DNA from: a bacterium
GTDB lineage: Bacteria; Zixibacteria; MSB-5A5; GN15; FEB-12
DNA length: 6,497 nucleotides
Direction: 5' to 3'
Assembly: GCA_030629485.1 (NCBI GenBank)
Contig: DAOVOW010000115.1
Coordinates: forward strand, 1 to 6,497
The notes under the pieces were generated by a model. That model was not told the origin of the DNA. It ran no database searches and saw only the letters and a program-made list of their open reading frames with translations. The translations under genes and the position numbers were made by a program. Shown in pieces: positions 1 through 6,325 of this stretch; within the stretch, counting starts at the first letter, position 1; each line of letters opens with the position of its first letter.

Positions 1-1382
1 ATAGTGAGCCGGCCGCCACTTTCAGTTACGACTTTCTCTACGATTGCCAGTCCCAAGCCCTTTCCTTTTTTCTTGGTGGTGAAGTACGGTATTCTGGCCG
101 AAGAAATCGTCTCCGACGACATGCCGGTACCATGATCCTCCACGATGATGTCGATTCGGTCCTCACTTGCGATCAGAGCCAGGCGAACCAGGTCACCCTG
201 GGATGAAGCATCGGCGGCGTTTTGTAACAAATTGTGCAAGGCCTCTCGAAAATAAGTAACGTCCAGTTTGGCTGTTACGGTGTGGTCCGGTAGTTCGATG
301 TCAAAGCGATAGCTATCCATGCGATCACGATAGAGAGCAGCGATCGATTGCAGGAGATCCGTGAGATCGACCGTCTCCAACTTGGGCGGTGGGAGTTTGG
401 CCAGGTGAGAAAAACGATCGGCCAAATCGACGAGGTGTCTTAACTCTTCCGTGGCCGCTCGCAACGGTTCTGCAGCCTCGGAATAATGATCGGAGTCTTT
501 CAGCAGTTTCTCCAGACGGTGCAGCGAGATCATGATCGGTTGCAGGGGGTTCTTCAGTTCATGGGCGAATCGCCTTGCCACGCTGCGCCAGGCCGCAACT
601 CGTTCCGTCTGGACCAGACGGGTGGTGGTGAACTCCAGGCGTTCCGACATGCGATTGAAACTGTTGATCAAGGTGCGTATCTCGCCGACACCGGCCGGTT
701 CAACCTTCTGTCCGAATTTTCCCTCAGCGATCTCTTCGGAGGCACTGCTCAGGCGGATCAACGGACGCGACAGCGATTCGGCCAAACGGGAGGAAAAAAC
801 ATAGGCTACAACGACCGTGACGCACCCCACCAGCAAGAAGAGGAGGGCCAGAAAGTAAAGGTATCGGGAACGAAGCTCCTTGCTTGACGATCTTTCGGCC
901 TGTTCTCTTTGTATCTGTTCCAGCATTTGTGAGTACTCGCGGTCGTGGAGATACCCGCCGCATATGAGTTCCGATGTCGCGGAGACGCGGCAATGATACT
1001 GCAGCACGCCGTACGGTGTCTCCAGCATACCACTGTGGTTTTGGAAGATGCGGGTGCGCAGGTCCTTGCTACCCACCGATGCGAGCAAAGAGTCGCCAAC
1101 GTGCGTTGTCATCACGGTATCATCCAGCGTAAACAAGAAATCCAGGTTTACCTGAAGCGGTGAAGCTCCCTGAATGAACGCTCCGATGGCGGTCTCTATT
1201 CTCGAAGCAACAAAGGTCTTGTAATAGCTGTCAAGCTCAGTGGTTCCACCGGCAGCGGTCGATGTTTGGAAGGCCGTTGACTCGGTAGTCAGGTAGTAAC
1301 CGAGGAGGGCCAAAGCTGCTGATGGTATGAGGGAGAACAGCAGGAAAAGCCTGAACAGTTTTCTGCCAAACCCGGATTTCAT
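1..1382 (-). CDS. Membrane sensor histidine kinase (HAMP-HisKA-HATPase), 3' end cut off by the window edge
   Basis: A transmembrane sensor kinase that should autophosphorylate on a histidine and pass the phosphate to a response regulator, probably encoded beyond the left edge. The 460 visible residues show a transmembrane segment at about 10-30, an extracytoplasmic loop at about 31-170 and a second transmembrane segment at about 173-197. A HAMP linker (about 195-250) follows, then the H-box FAHELKNPLQP with phospho-acceptor His274, the N-box NLLQNAADAS (Asn388), the G1 box EDHGTGMS (Asp416) and the G2 box KGKGLGLAIV (about 439-448). The HELKNPLQP H-box resembles NtrY/NtrB-type kinases, which often act with sigma-54 regulators; that link is inference. 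The loop matches no sensor fold I know and holds two cysteines, Cys131 and Cys141. The ATG lies 5 bp after the Nudix stop and has no clear SD, so translation is probably coupled. Only the last residues of the ATPase domain are missing. Confidence 0.93.
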   Translation of the reverse strand, partial: MKSGFGRKLFRLFLLFSLIPSAALALLGYYLTTESTAFQTSTAAGGTTELDSYYKTFVASRIETAIGAFIQGASPLQVNLDFLFTLDDTVMTTHVGDSLLASVGSKDLRTRIFQNHSGMLETPYGVLQYHCRVSATSELICGGYLHDREYSQMLEQIQREQAERSSSKELRSRYLYFLALLFLLVGCVTVVVAYVFSSRLAESLSRPLIRLSSASEEIAEGKFGQKVEPAGVGEIRTLINSFNRMSERLEFTTTRLVQTERVAAWRSVARRFAHELKNPLQPIMISLHRLEKLLKDSDHYSEAAEPLRAATEELRHLVDLADRFSHLAKLPPPKLETVDLTDLLQSIAALYRDRMDSYRFDIELPDHTVTAKLDVTYFREALHNLLQNAADASSQGDLVRLALIASEDRIDIIVEDHGTGMSSETISSARIPYFTTKKKGKGLGLAIVEKVVTESGGRLT

Positions 1383-1387
1383 TGGAC

Positions 1388-1954
1388 TCAGTTTAGAAAG
1401 CGGTGAATGTATTCCTGAAGCGCCTGGCGGTGCGATATGAAGGCGATCTTGTCCGGCAGTTCGTCAAAGGGGAAGTAACGAACCTCCATAGCATCATCAG
1501 CCGCCTGCATTTCACCGCCGACCACATCGCCCAGGTACAGGATGAGAACAGCATTGGTGCGCGGGTCGTCGTTGCCGTGGTAAACGTCGAACATCGAAGT
1601 CAAACGCACTTTCAATCCCGTCTCTTCGGCCAGCTCACGCACGGCGGTTTCCTTGGGATGTTCGCTCCACTCCATGAAACCGGCCGGAATACACCACCAA
1701 CCTATCCGCGGAGGATGCGCCCGCTTGACCAGCAGAACCTGTTCCTCCCGGACCACAATCACTCCGGCGGCCGGGATTGGGTTTTGATAGAAGATGTACC
1801 CGCACTCTTCGTCGGGACAGACCATGCGCGACGTATGTTCAATCTGGCGTTCCACCAGCGGTCCGCCGCACCTCGGACAGTACCGGTAGCCGCAGTGCAT
1901 GTTCTTCAACTCGGTCAGTTTGCGGTCGTCGAACAGATCATTTTTGTTACTCAT
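1388..1954 (-). CDS. Nudix hydrolase with N-terminal zinc ribbon
   Basis: A 188-residue Nudix pyrophosphohydrolase, complete. Family members cleave nucleoside diphosphates linked to another moiety (NADH, ADP-ribose, (d)NTPs and others) with divalent metal; the substrate cannot be told from sequence here. The Nudix box at residues 92-114 matches GX5EX7REUXEEXGU fully, with Gly92, Glu98, Arg106-Glu107, Glu110-Glu111 and Gly113. Before it is a four-cysteine zinc ribbon (Cys26, Cys29, Cys46, Cys51), as in NudC-like and other zinc-ribbon Nudix proteins. No signal peptide is seen, so it is cytoplasmic. Its ATG overlaps the end of the phosphatase gene by 8 bp (1947-1954). The only upstream SD-like sequence is a distant AGGA, which suggests translational coupling. 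The position between a PP2C phosphatase and a sensor kinase suggests co-expression with signalling proteins, but a direct signalling role is speculation. Confidence 0.93.
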   Translation of the reverse strand: MSNKNDLFDDRKLTELKNMHCGYRYCPRCGGPLVERQIEHTSRMVCPDEECGYIFYQNPIPAAGVIVVREEQVLLVKRAHPPRIGWWCIPAGFMEWSEHPKETAVRELAEETGLKVRLTSMFDVYHGNDDPRTNAVLILYLGDVVGGEMQAADDAMEVRYFPFDELPDKIAFISHRQALQEYIHRFLN

Positions 1955-4205
1955 GAGCGTTGATTGTCCTGGTCATCTTGAGGGCTACTATCGTCGTGTC
2001 ATCGCGCGGCGGGCTGGTCGGATCATGGGAACGCACGTCTTTCAACACTGTCTCCATGATTTCGTGAGCTTTCTCATTGCGATGACTACATACAAGTTGG
2101 CGGAGGCGGTCTTCGCCATACTCCACCTCGCTTTCGTCCATGGCCTCGGAAAGACCGTCGGTGAACAACACCAGCATGTCATCCGGCCCGAGTGTCACCG
2201 TATCCTCCTCATATTCCGCATGGGGAAGGGCGCCGATAATCAGCCCGCCGGTTTTCAGCAGTTCAATGGTACCGTCCGACCGGGCCAGAATAGGATAGTT
2301 GTGCCCGGCGTTGGCATAGTGGAACGTACCGCGCCTGGTATCCAATTCGCCGTAGAAAAGGGTTACGTATTTCTCGGCCGAGGTGGTGACGGCGAGTTGT
2401 TGATTGACATTCTTGAGCATACTGGCGATGGGAGTTCCGTTGTTGACTTCGCTACGGATCATGGCTTGTGTCTGCGCGATCATTAAGGCCGCCGGCATCC
2501 CCTTACCCGACGCATCGGCGATAACCATGCCCAACCGATCTCCATCGATTTTGATGAAGTCGTAAAAGTCACCCCCCACCGTCCGTGACGGCGTCGAACG
2601 GGCACAGATCGTGGAACAGTCGAGAGTCGGAGGATTCGAGGGCAGCAGGTCGAGTTGAATCTGCCGCGCCATGTTGATCTCTTCCTGAAGACGCGTGCGC
2701 TCGAGAGACTCGACATACAAGCGGGCGTTGGTGAGCGCGCTGACCATCTGGTTTGACAGTACCCCCAGCAGGTTGAGGTCCTCCGATGAATAACGATACC
2801 CGGCCGCTTTTTCCGTCAGGGCTACAAACCCGAGCAAGTGGTCGGCGTCCTTCATGGGCAGTACCATTCGTACATTCCGACTCTCCAACATCGTCGCCAG
2901 GTCGGAGCCGGGACTGTAATCGGTCAGACTACGGTAGTAGGTCGGGGCGTCAAGCAGGTTTATTCCGCGTAGCATCAGGTCCTGGCGGTCTATGACAACC
3001 CGCCGCGGGTGATCATCGCTGGGCAGCATGGCGTACTCGGTAATGCTGTCATCGTACAAAACGAAATAGACACGATTGACCAGAAGGGTTGTCTTGAGTG
3101 TTTCTTCAATAGCTTGGCGCAGTTGCGTGGGGTCGAAAAGTGATATCACTTGCCGCGAAAACCGTTCGATCACGTTGCGATGATCGGTACGGGTCCGCAT
3201 GAACATGGAACGAATCAGATCATCCACCCAGTTATTGATGGGTTGAAAGAACAACAGGAGCAGGATGATAAAACCGTAGCTGACCAGTTCTGCCTCAACA
3301 CCAAACATGCGAGCCACGATAGCCCGACTCTGAACCACCATGAGAATGTAGATACCCACCAGCAGAGCAGAGGTGATAGTGTTGACGAAAGACTGGCGGA
3401 ACACCATCTGAACATCCAGGAACTGATGTCGTATGGTGGCGAAAATGAACAAACTCGATCCGACCAGCAGTGCGATCACCAGCAGTGTGGAGGTAACCCC
3501 CTCGGTAAACTGTCTGGGGAACAGCAGCCAACCGATCTGCGAGATGAGATATAAGCCCAGACCTATTCGTGTGCCGGTCAGCACCCATCGCGTCTGGGTC
3601 AGGATCTTTGGGTTGGTGACACGCTTCCGGCCTGACTCGAGAAAGTAACCCGCCGCCACGACGTAGGCTATGCTGATTGCGGCAAAAATGGATCTCTCAT
3701 ATCCCCGAAGCACGTTCAGAGTTAGTTTCAGCCAGGAGAACAATGTTGCCAGGGGTTGCACGATCAGGCTCGAGAGCCCCTCGTCACCGGGATCGACATG
3801 GAATATGTCGAGGGCGGAGGATAGTTGGTCAAAGAAGAGCACGATCACGCTATGCATCAGCGGGGGCAGGAAAATCGCAAGACGGATATAAGGATGGCCG
3901 GCGCGGCTCAAGCGGTCGAAGGGAAACAGGCAGGAGAACAGGAGCAGAAGGGGGAAGAAAAACTCCCACAGGTGACGCAGTTTGTAAATAGGTGATGCTT
4001 CAAAACCAAGGGGGGCGGTCGCCGATTGCGCGAGAATGGAGCCTAAAGCCATGAACAATGGACCCAGTCCCGCGAAAAACAACATGGCGCCGGTGACACG
4101 ATTCAGCCTGCTGCGGAAATTGTCACGCGTAATAGTGATGGCCAGAAAAATCAGAAAGCCACCGGTTAGGAAATAGCACAGTGTTCTTAGTAGTTCTGCG
4201 CTCAT
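1947..4205 (-). CDS. Polytopic membrane GAF-SpoIIE/PP2C serine phosphatase (RsbU-like)
   Basis: A 752-residue membrane-bound phosphatase. By family knowledge it would dephosphorylate the phospho-STAS protein of a partner-switching module. Residues 1-330 carry about nine hydrophobic segments (for example 8-26, 37-59, 79-96, 106-125, 172-190, 208-229, 236-258, 274-293, 307-321), like the multi-pass sensor region of some histidine kinases. A GAF-like domain (about 345-495) follows, then a helical linker (about 495-520). The SpoIIE-type PP2C domain (about 525-745) keeps its metal-binding aspartates: VGGDFYDF (Asp546, Asp549), DASGKGMPAAL (Asp564), FTDGLSEA (Asp683) and DDTTIVALK (Asp735, Asp736). 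The catalytic site therefore looks intact. The ATG has a GAGG SD 7 nt upstream. The gene starts 29 bp after the anti-sigma kinase stop and overlaps the Nudix start by 8 bp. Signal input through the membrane region or GAF domain is inferred; the ligand is unknown. Confidence 0.95.
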   Translation of the reverse strand: MSAELLRTLCYFLTGGFLIFLAITITRDNFRSRLNRVTGAMLFFAGLGPLFMALGSILAQSATAPLGFEASPIYKLRHLWEFFFPLLLLFSCLFPFDRLSRAGHPYIRLAIFLPPLMHSVIVLFFDQLSSALDIFHVDPGDEGLSSLIVQPLATLFSWLKLTLNVLRGYERSIFAAISIAYVVAAGYFLESGRKRVTNPKILTQTRWVLTGTRIGLGLYLISQIGWLLFPRQFTEGVTSTLLVIALLVGSSLFIFATIRHQFLDVQMVFRQSFVNTITSALLVGIYILMVVQSRAIVARMFGVEAELVSYGFIILLLLFFQPINNWVDDLIRSMFMRTRTDHRNVIERFSRQVISLFDPTQLRQAIEETLKTTLLVNRVYFVLYDDSITEYAMLPSDDHPRRVVIDRQDLMLRGINLLDAPTYYRSLTDYSPGSDLATMLESRNVRMVLPMKDADHLLGFVALTEKAAGYRYSSEDLNLLGVLSNQMVSALTNARLYVESLERTRLQEEINMARQIQLDLLPSNPPTLDCSTICARSTPSRTVGGDFYDFIKIDGDRLGMVIADASGKGMPAALMIAQTQAMIRSEVNNGTPIASMLKNVNQQLAVTTSAEKYVTLFYGELDTRRGTFHYANAGHNYPILARSDGTIELLKTGGLIIGALPHAEYEEDTVTLGPDDMLVLFTDGLSEAMDESEVEYGEDRLRQLVCSHRNEKAHEIMETVLKDVRSHDPTSPPRDDTTIVALKMTRTINAHE

Positions 4206-4234
4206 ACTATAGCCTCAATCGAAACGATCAGACC

Positions 4235-4657
4235 TTACTGAATACATTTGGTGACAATAACAGTTGTGCCTCTGTCGGAGGCCTCAATTTCCACTCCGTC
4301 CATTAACGATCGCACAATGAAAATCCCACGCCCGACCTCTTTCATCAGGTTGGCATCGTCGGTGGGATTCTCGATATTGGAAGGATCAAACCCGGAGCCC
4401 TGATCGGTCACACATATCTCAACACAATCGTTGCTTTTTGAGATCGTCACGGTAACCACCTTGTCCGAGGCCGACTTGTTGCCATGAAGGATGGCGTTGT
4501 TAACGAGTTCGGAGACGGATATGGCGATATTGGCTACGGCCGATTCGTCGGCGCCGAAACCGCGCAGGATGCCCTCAATGAATACGTCAACGTCCAACAA
4601 GGATTCCTGGGCGGATGGAATCGAAATGCGGTTACATTTGATCACTGGTTTCATCAT
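4235..4657 (-). CDS. GHKL ATP-binding anti-sigma serine kinase (RsbW/SpoIIAB-like)
   Basis: A 140-residue cytoplasmic HATPase_c protein of the RsbW/SpoIIAB type. Such proteins bind and inhibit a partner, classically a sigma factor, and phosphorylate the STAS antagonist on serine. The N-box is SELVNNAILHGN (Glu50, Asn54, His58), the G1 box is DQGSGFDP (Asp85, Gly87, Gly89), and the G2 region is GRGIFIVRSLMD (Gly109, Gly111). There is no HisKA domain or membrane segment, which separates it from ordinary histidine kinases. The length is usual for the family. Two ATGs stand in tandem; I chose the first because GGAG lies 11 nt upstream. It sits between the STAS gene (87 bp gap, holding a terminator-like hairpin) and the phosphatase gene (29 bp gap). 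No sigma factor gene follows, so the inhibited target is unknown and could be a non-sigma protein. Confidence 0.93.
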   Translation of the reverse strand: MMKPVIKCNRISIPSAQESLLDVDVFIEGILRGFGADESAVANIAISVSELVNNAILHGNKSASDKVVTVTISKSNDCVEICVTDQGSGFDPSNIENPTDDANLMKEVGRGIFIVRSLMDGVEIEASDRGTTVIVTKCIQ

Positions 4658-4672
4658 GTTGCGGCGGTCTCC

Positions 4673-4705
4673 AAAAAAACAGGCAGGCTACGTCCGCGCC
4701 CACCC
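4673..4705 (-). terminator. Possible leaky terminator or attenuator between the STAS and anti-sigma kinase genes
   Basis: On the minus strand GGGTGGGC (4705-4698) can pair with GCCTGCCT (4688-4681), an 8-bp stem with three G-U pairs and a 9-nt loop. One base later comes a run of seven T (4679-4673). The GGAG SD of the kinase gene follows at once. The shape is that of an intrinsic terminator, but the wobble pairs make it weak, so partial read-through into the downstream genes is expected. Its activity is inferred. Confidence 0.45.
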
Positions 4706-4744
4706 ATCATCGTGAACAACCATTCTCAGTCGACTTGCTGACGG

Positions 4745-5053
4745 CTAGTTGAATGACGCAATCGCATCCTCGACTGTGTCATAGGCGTCGAACACCGATA
4801 CCAGTTTCGTAATGGTCAGAAGCGACTGGATCTTGTCCGTTACTTTGGCCAGTTTCAACTGGCCGTCACTGTTGCGAAGGGTCGTGTATCCCTGAATGAG
4901 GATACCCAGACCGGTAGAGTTCATCCATTCAATACGCGACAGGTCGATAACCACCTTGGTCCTGCCCTGCTGGATAAACTCGTACAGCTTGTCATGAAGC
5001 AGCGTAGCATCCGGTCCACCCATGATCTTTCCCCTGGGTTCCAAGACAATCAC
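4745..5053 (-). CDS. STAS-domain anti-sigma factor antagonist (RsbV/SpoIIAA-like)
   Basis: A single STAS domain of 102 residues from the GTG used here. In partner switching the unphosphorylated form binds the anti-sigma kinase and releases its target; phosphorylation by the kinase blocks this. The phospho-site loop is WMNSTGLGILIQG, with Ser46 (or Thr47) the likely acceptor, and it follows the usual KVVIDLSRIEW strand. The end LVSVFDAYDTVEDAIASF is typical of the family. The start is uncertain. GTG at 5053 has AGGA 4 nt upstream and overlaps the stop of a short unlikely ORF. However, the open frame continues upstream to 5104 and encodes KKLTDREQDG, which resembles the first strand of STAS proteins. 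A strong GGAGG at 5094-5098 is placed for a start near 5086, where the codon is AAA. The true N-terminus may be about 11 residues longer. Confidence 0.9.
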   Translation of the reverse strand: MIVLEPRGKIMGGPDATLLHDKLYEFIQQGRTKVVIDLSRIEWMNSTGLGILIQGYTTLRNSDGQLKLAKVTDKIQSLLTITKLVSVFDAYDTVEDAIASFN

Positions 5054-5093
5054 CCCATCCTGCTCACGGTCGGTAAGCTTCTTTTTAGTCGGG

Positions 5094-5098
5094 CCTCC
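5094..5098 (-). promoter_or_regulatory. Strong ribosome binding site upstream of the STAS gene, with no start codon at the right distance
   Basis: GGAGG (5098-5094), preceded by a TAA in the STAS frame at 5107-5105. Seven nucleotides further on, in the STAS frame, is AAA (5086-5084), then AAG AAG CTT ACC. No ATG, GTG or TTG occurs in this frame until the GTG at 5053. The spacing would be ideal for a start at 5086, so this site bears on where the STAS protein begins. Confidence 0.5.
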
Positions 5099-5231
5099 GC
5101 TATGTTAGCTCGTTTATTCCTTTTACGTACCGGGCCACAATCAAGTTTCCACGCGGACCGGTCAATCAACTCGGTTGCTGTCGGCACGAGGCGGTTCATA
5201 GTATCAAGATGCCAACAACCCCGTATGACCA

Positions 5232-5259
5232 ATTACCCCATATCAACATCTCAAGTCAA
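5232..5259 (-). promoter_or_regulatory. Candidate sigma-70-type promoter for the STAS-led operon
   Basis: TTGACT (5259-5254; 5 of 6 matches to the -35 consensus), a 16-nt spacer, and GGTAAT (5237-5232; 4 of 6 to the -10 consensus). It would start transcription near 5225 and leave a leader of about 170 nt before the GTG at 5053. It lies between the upstream terminator and the STAS gene, where a promoter is expected. The -10 box is imperfect, and an alternative sigma factor could use another site. Confidence 0.35.
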
Positions 5260-5395
5260 GGTCTTTTTGTTTGGGTCGAATGATAAGGTGTTGGTGAATA
5301 AGAGGTTGGCCGCGAGGCGCAGCGCTGAGGCCGGCCCAGTTGTGCAGTCGTTCAGTAGAGTGTAACTAACCGAACTCTTGCCAGCGCCATCTGCC

Positions 5396-5424
5396 AAACA
5401 TAAGAAGGCCCCCGGATGGGGGCC
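5396..5424 (-). terminator. Intrinsic terminator of the redoxin-peptide unit
   Basis: A perfect 7-bp GC stem, GGCCCCC (5424-5418) with GGGGGCC (5413-5407), and a 4-nt loop. It is followed on the minus strand by the T-rich run TTCTTATGTTT. It begins 48 nt after the peptide stop. The + strand side has no T tract, so it should act only on minus-strand transcription, insulating the STAS operon from the unit upstream. Confidence 0.82.
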
Positions 5425-5472
5425 ATGGGGAAGAGACTCTTCTGTCGGACGCGTCTGTAAGTCAGATTAGAA

Positions 5473-5706
5473 TCAACTCCCGCCGGGACAGAGCAGTATG
5501 CAATTAGCGGGGTTAGTCAACGGAGCACACTCGCACCAAGTTGGGTATGGATCCCATTTACCCTTCTTCACGATAATCTCGCCGTCATAAACGGTGCAGC
5601 ACGGTACGTATGCGTGGGCCGAACTCGCCGCCAGCGTGAAAGCCAAGGCAAGAACAAACACTCCCACGAAAAGAACCGCCGCGATAGAATGTAGTCTCAG
5701 TTTCAT
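5473..5706 (-). CDS. Small secreted six-cysteine peptide, family not recognised
   Basis: A 77-residue protein with a clear Sec signal peptide. The start is basic (MKLRLH), a long hydrophobic core follows at about 8-27, and the likely cleavage is after AHA at residue 32. The mature part would be about 45 residues with six cysteines (36, 37, 58, 60, 69, 73), arranged as CC, CxC and Cx3C, plus Trp51 and Trp57. This would allow up to three disulfides or another cysteine-based modification. I do not recognise the family. The ATG is supported by AAGGAG 8 nt upstream; a longer in-frame ORF reaching 5817 has no such support. The 5' end lies inside the redoxin ORF, in a different frame, and an intrinsic terminator follows 48 nt after the stop. 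Linkage to a thiol oxidoreductase suggests that protein acts on these cysteines, but that is inference. Confidence 0.82.
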   Translation of the reverse strand: MKLRLHSIAAVLFVGVFVLALAFTLAASSAHAYVPCCTVYDGEIIVKKGKWDPYPTWCECAPLTNPANCILLCPGGS

Positions 5707-6325
5707 AATCGATACTCCTTTCCGATTTATAGAGTCTTCCCTGAGCAACAGATATATAGTTCTGTAAGAACTTGCGAAGCTCAGACTCGCTAAGCTTCCC
5801 GGCAATAATCCACTCAATGGTGAGAGATGAATCGATTACCACATTGAATGGTCTCGCCGGTATCTTCAGGTTCTGTGCGTAAAAGCTATGCTGGTCCCAT
5901 AAAATGGGCGCCTGAATGTCGTAAGCGGCGCGCGCCTCTCTTAAATCGAGACGATCATCAGGTGATATCAAGACGACGTGACGGCGAAGAGAATCCTCCA
6001 GGGCTGCCTGCATTGCTTCCAACTCCACGATACAGGTGCCGCATCCGATCTCGAAGAAGCAAATGATGGTGCGACCACTAACCAGATCGGACAACCGTAT
6101 TTCCGCACCTTCAAGATCCTCGAAGGTGTGATCCGGGAGCTTATCGCCGATCTCAAGCGTCCGCATGTCGGACAGCATGAGTTTCGTCGTTTTGTCTCGG
6201 TTTTCGCGGTATTGCCATTCGGCAACCTTGTTTCCGGCCTGGGTTCCGAGAATGAAGGCGACAGCAATCGTCACGGCCACCACGAGTACCGCAACCCCGA
6301 TCTTCCTCAGACTCACATGCAACAT
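5585..6325 (-). CDS. Membrane-anchored thioredoxin-like (AhpC/TSA-TlpA-type) protein
   Basis: A 246-residue redoxin with an N-terminal membrane anchor (about residues 9-27) and an extracytoplasmic thioredoxin-like domain. The domain opens with the family's IGDKLPDHTFEDLEG stretch (about 59-73). The active-site motif FFEIGCGTC follows (Cys95, Cys98), then a strand ending VVLISPDD and a probable cis-proline segment, IPARPFNVVID. It resembles TlpA/ResA/MauD-type proteins that handle thiols outside the cytoplasm. I chose ATG 6325 because GGAGGA lies 6 nt upstream; the frame is open to 6394 without similar support. The last roughly 40 residues, rich in Arg, Gly and Cys, lie over the start of the peptide gene and do not look like part of the fold. 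Either the true end has lost its stop codon or the overlap is real. Substrate unknown; the neighbouring six-cysteine peptide is the obvious candidate. Confidence 0.88.
   Translation of the reverse strand: MLHVSLRKIGVAVLVVAVTIAVAFILGTQAGNKVAEWQYRENRDKTTKLMLSDMRTLEIGDKLPDHTFEDLEGAEIRLSDLVSGRTIICFFEIGCGTCIVELEAMQAALEDSLRRHVVLISPDDRLDLREARAAYDIQAPILWDQHSFYAQNLKIPARPFNVVIDSSLTIEWIIAGKLSESELRKFLQNYISVAQGRLYKSERSIDYETETTFYRGGSFRGSVCSCLGFHAGGEFGPRIRTVLHRL

Larger units (their letters stand above)
5054..5472. other. Intergenic region between the peptide gene and the STAS gene
   Basis: About 420 bp without a convincing gene. From high to low coordinates it holds the terminator of the redoxin-peptide unit, a stretch with nothing I can name (about 5260-5390), the candidate promoter, and a leader of about 170 nt ending in the GGAGG site. 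Short ORFs here have no SD and unremarkable translations. I see no tRNA, riboswitch motif or repeat array. Confidence 0.6.

Noticed and set aside
1403..2486. Long + strand ORFs of 186 and 195 residues (1403-1963, 1899-2486)
   Set aside because: They lie antisense to the Nudix and phosphatase genes, whose motifs are intact on the minus strand. Their translations show no domain.
5050..5232. 60-residue minus-strand ORF in the leader, ending in a GTGA overlap with the STAS start
   Set aside because: It starts at a TTG with no SD, on top of the candidate -10 box, and the translation has no recognisable features. The GTGA overlap is suggestive but may be chance.
5430..5442. Inverted repeat GAAGAG-A-CTCTTC next to the terminator
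   Set aside because: The loop of one base is too small for a normal hairpin, and a short palindrome like this is expected by chance.
5585..5706. Longer peptide starting at 5817 (114 residues)
   Set aside because: The first 37 residues lack an SD and would bury the clear signal peptide, while ATG 5706 has a well-spaced AAGGAG.
5707..5760. Separate promoter for the peptide gene, based on TATAAA upstream of its SD
   Set aside because: The TATAAA box would start transcription inside the SD, and no -35 box lies at a suitable distance.
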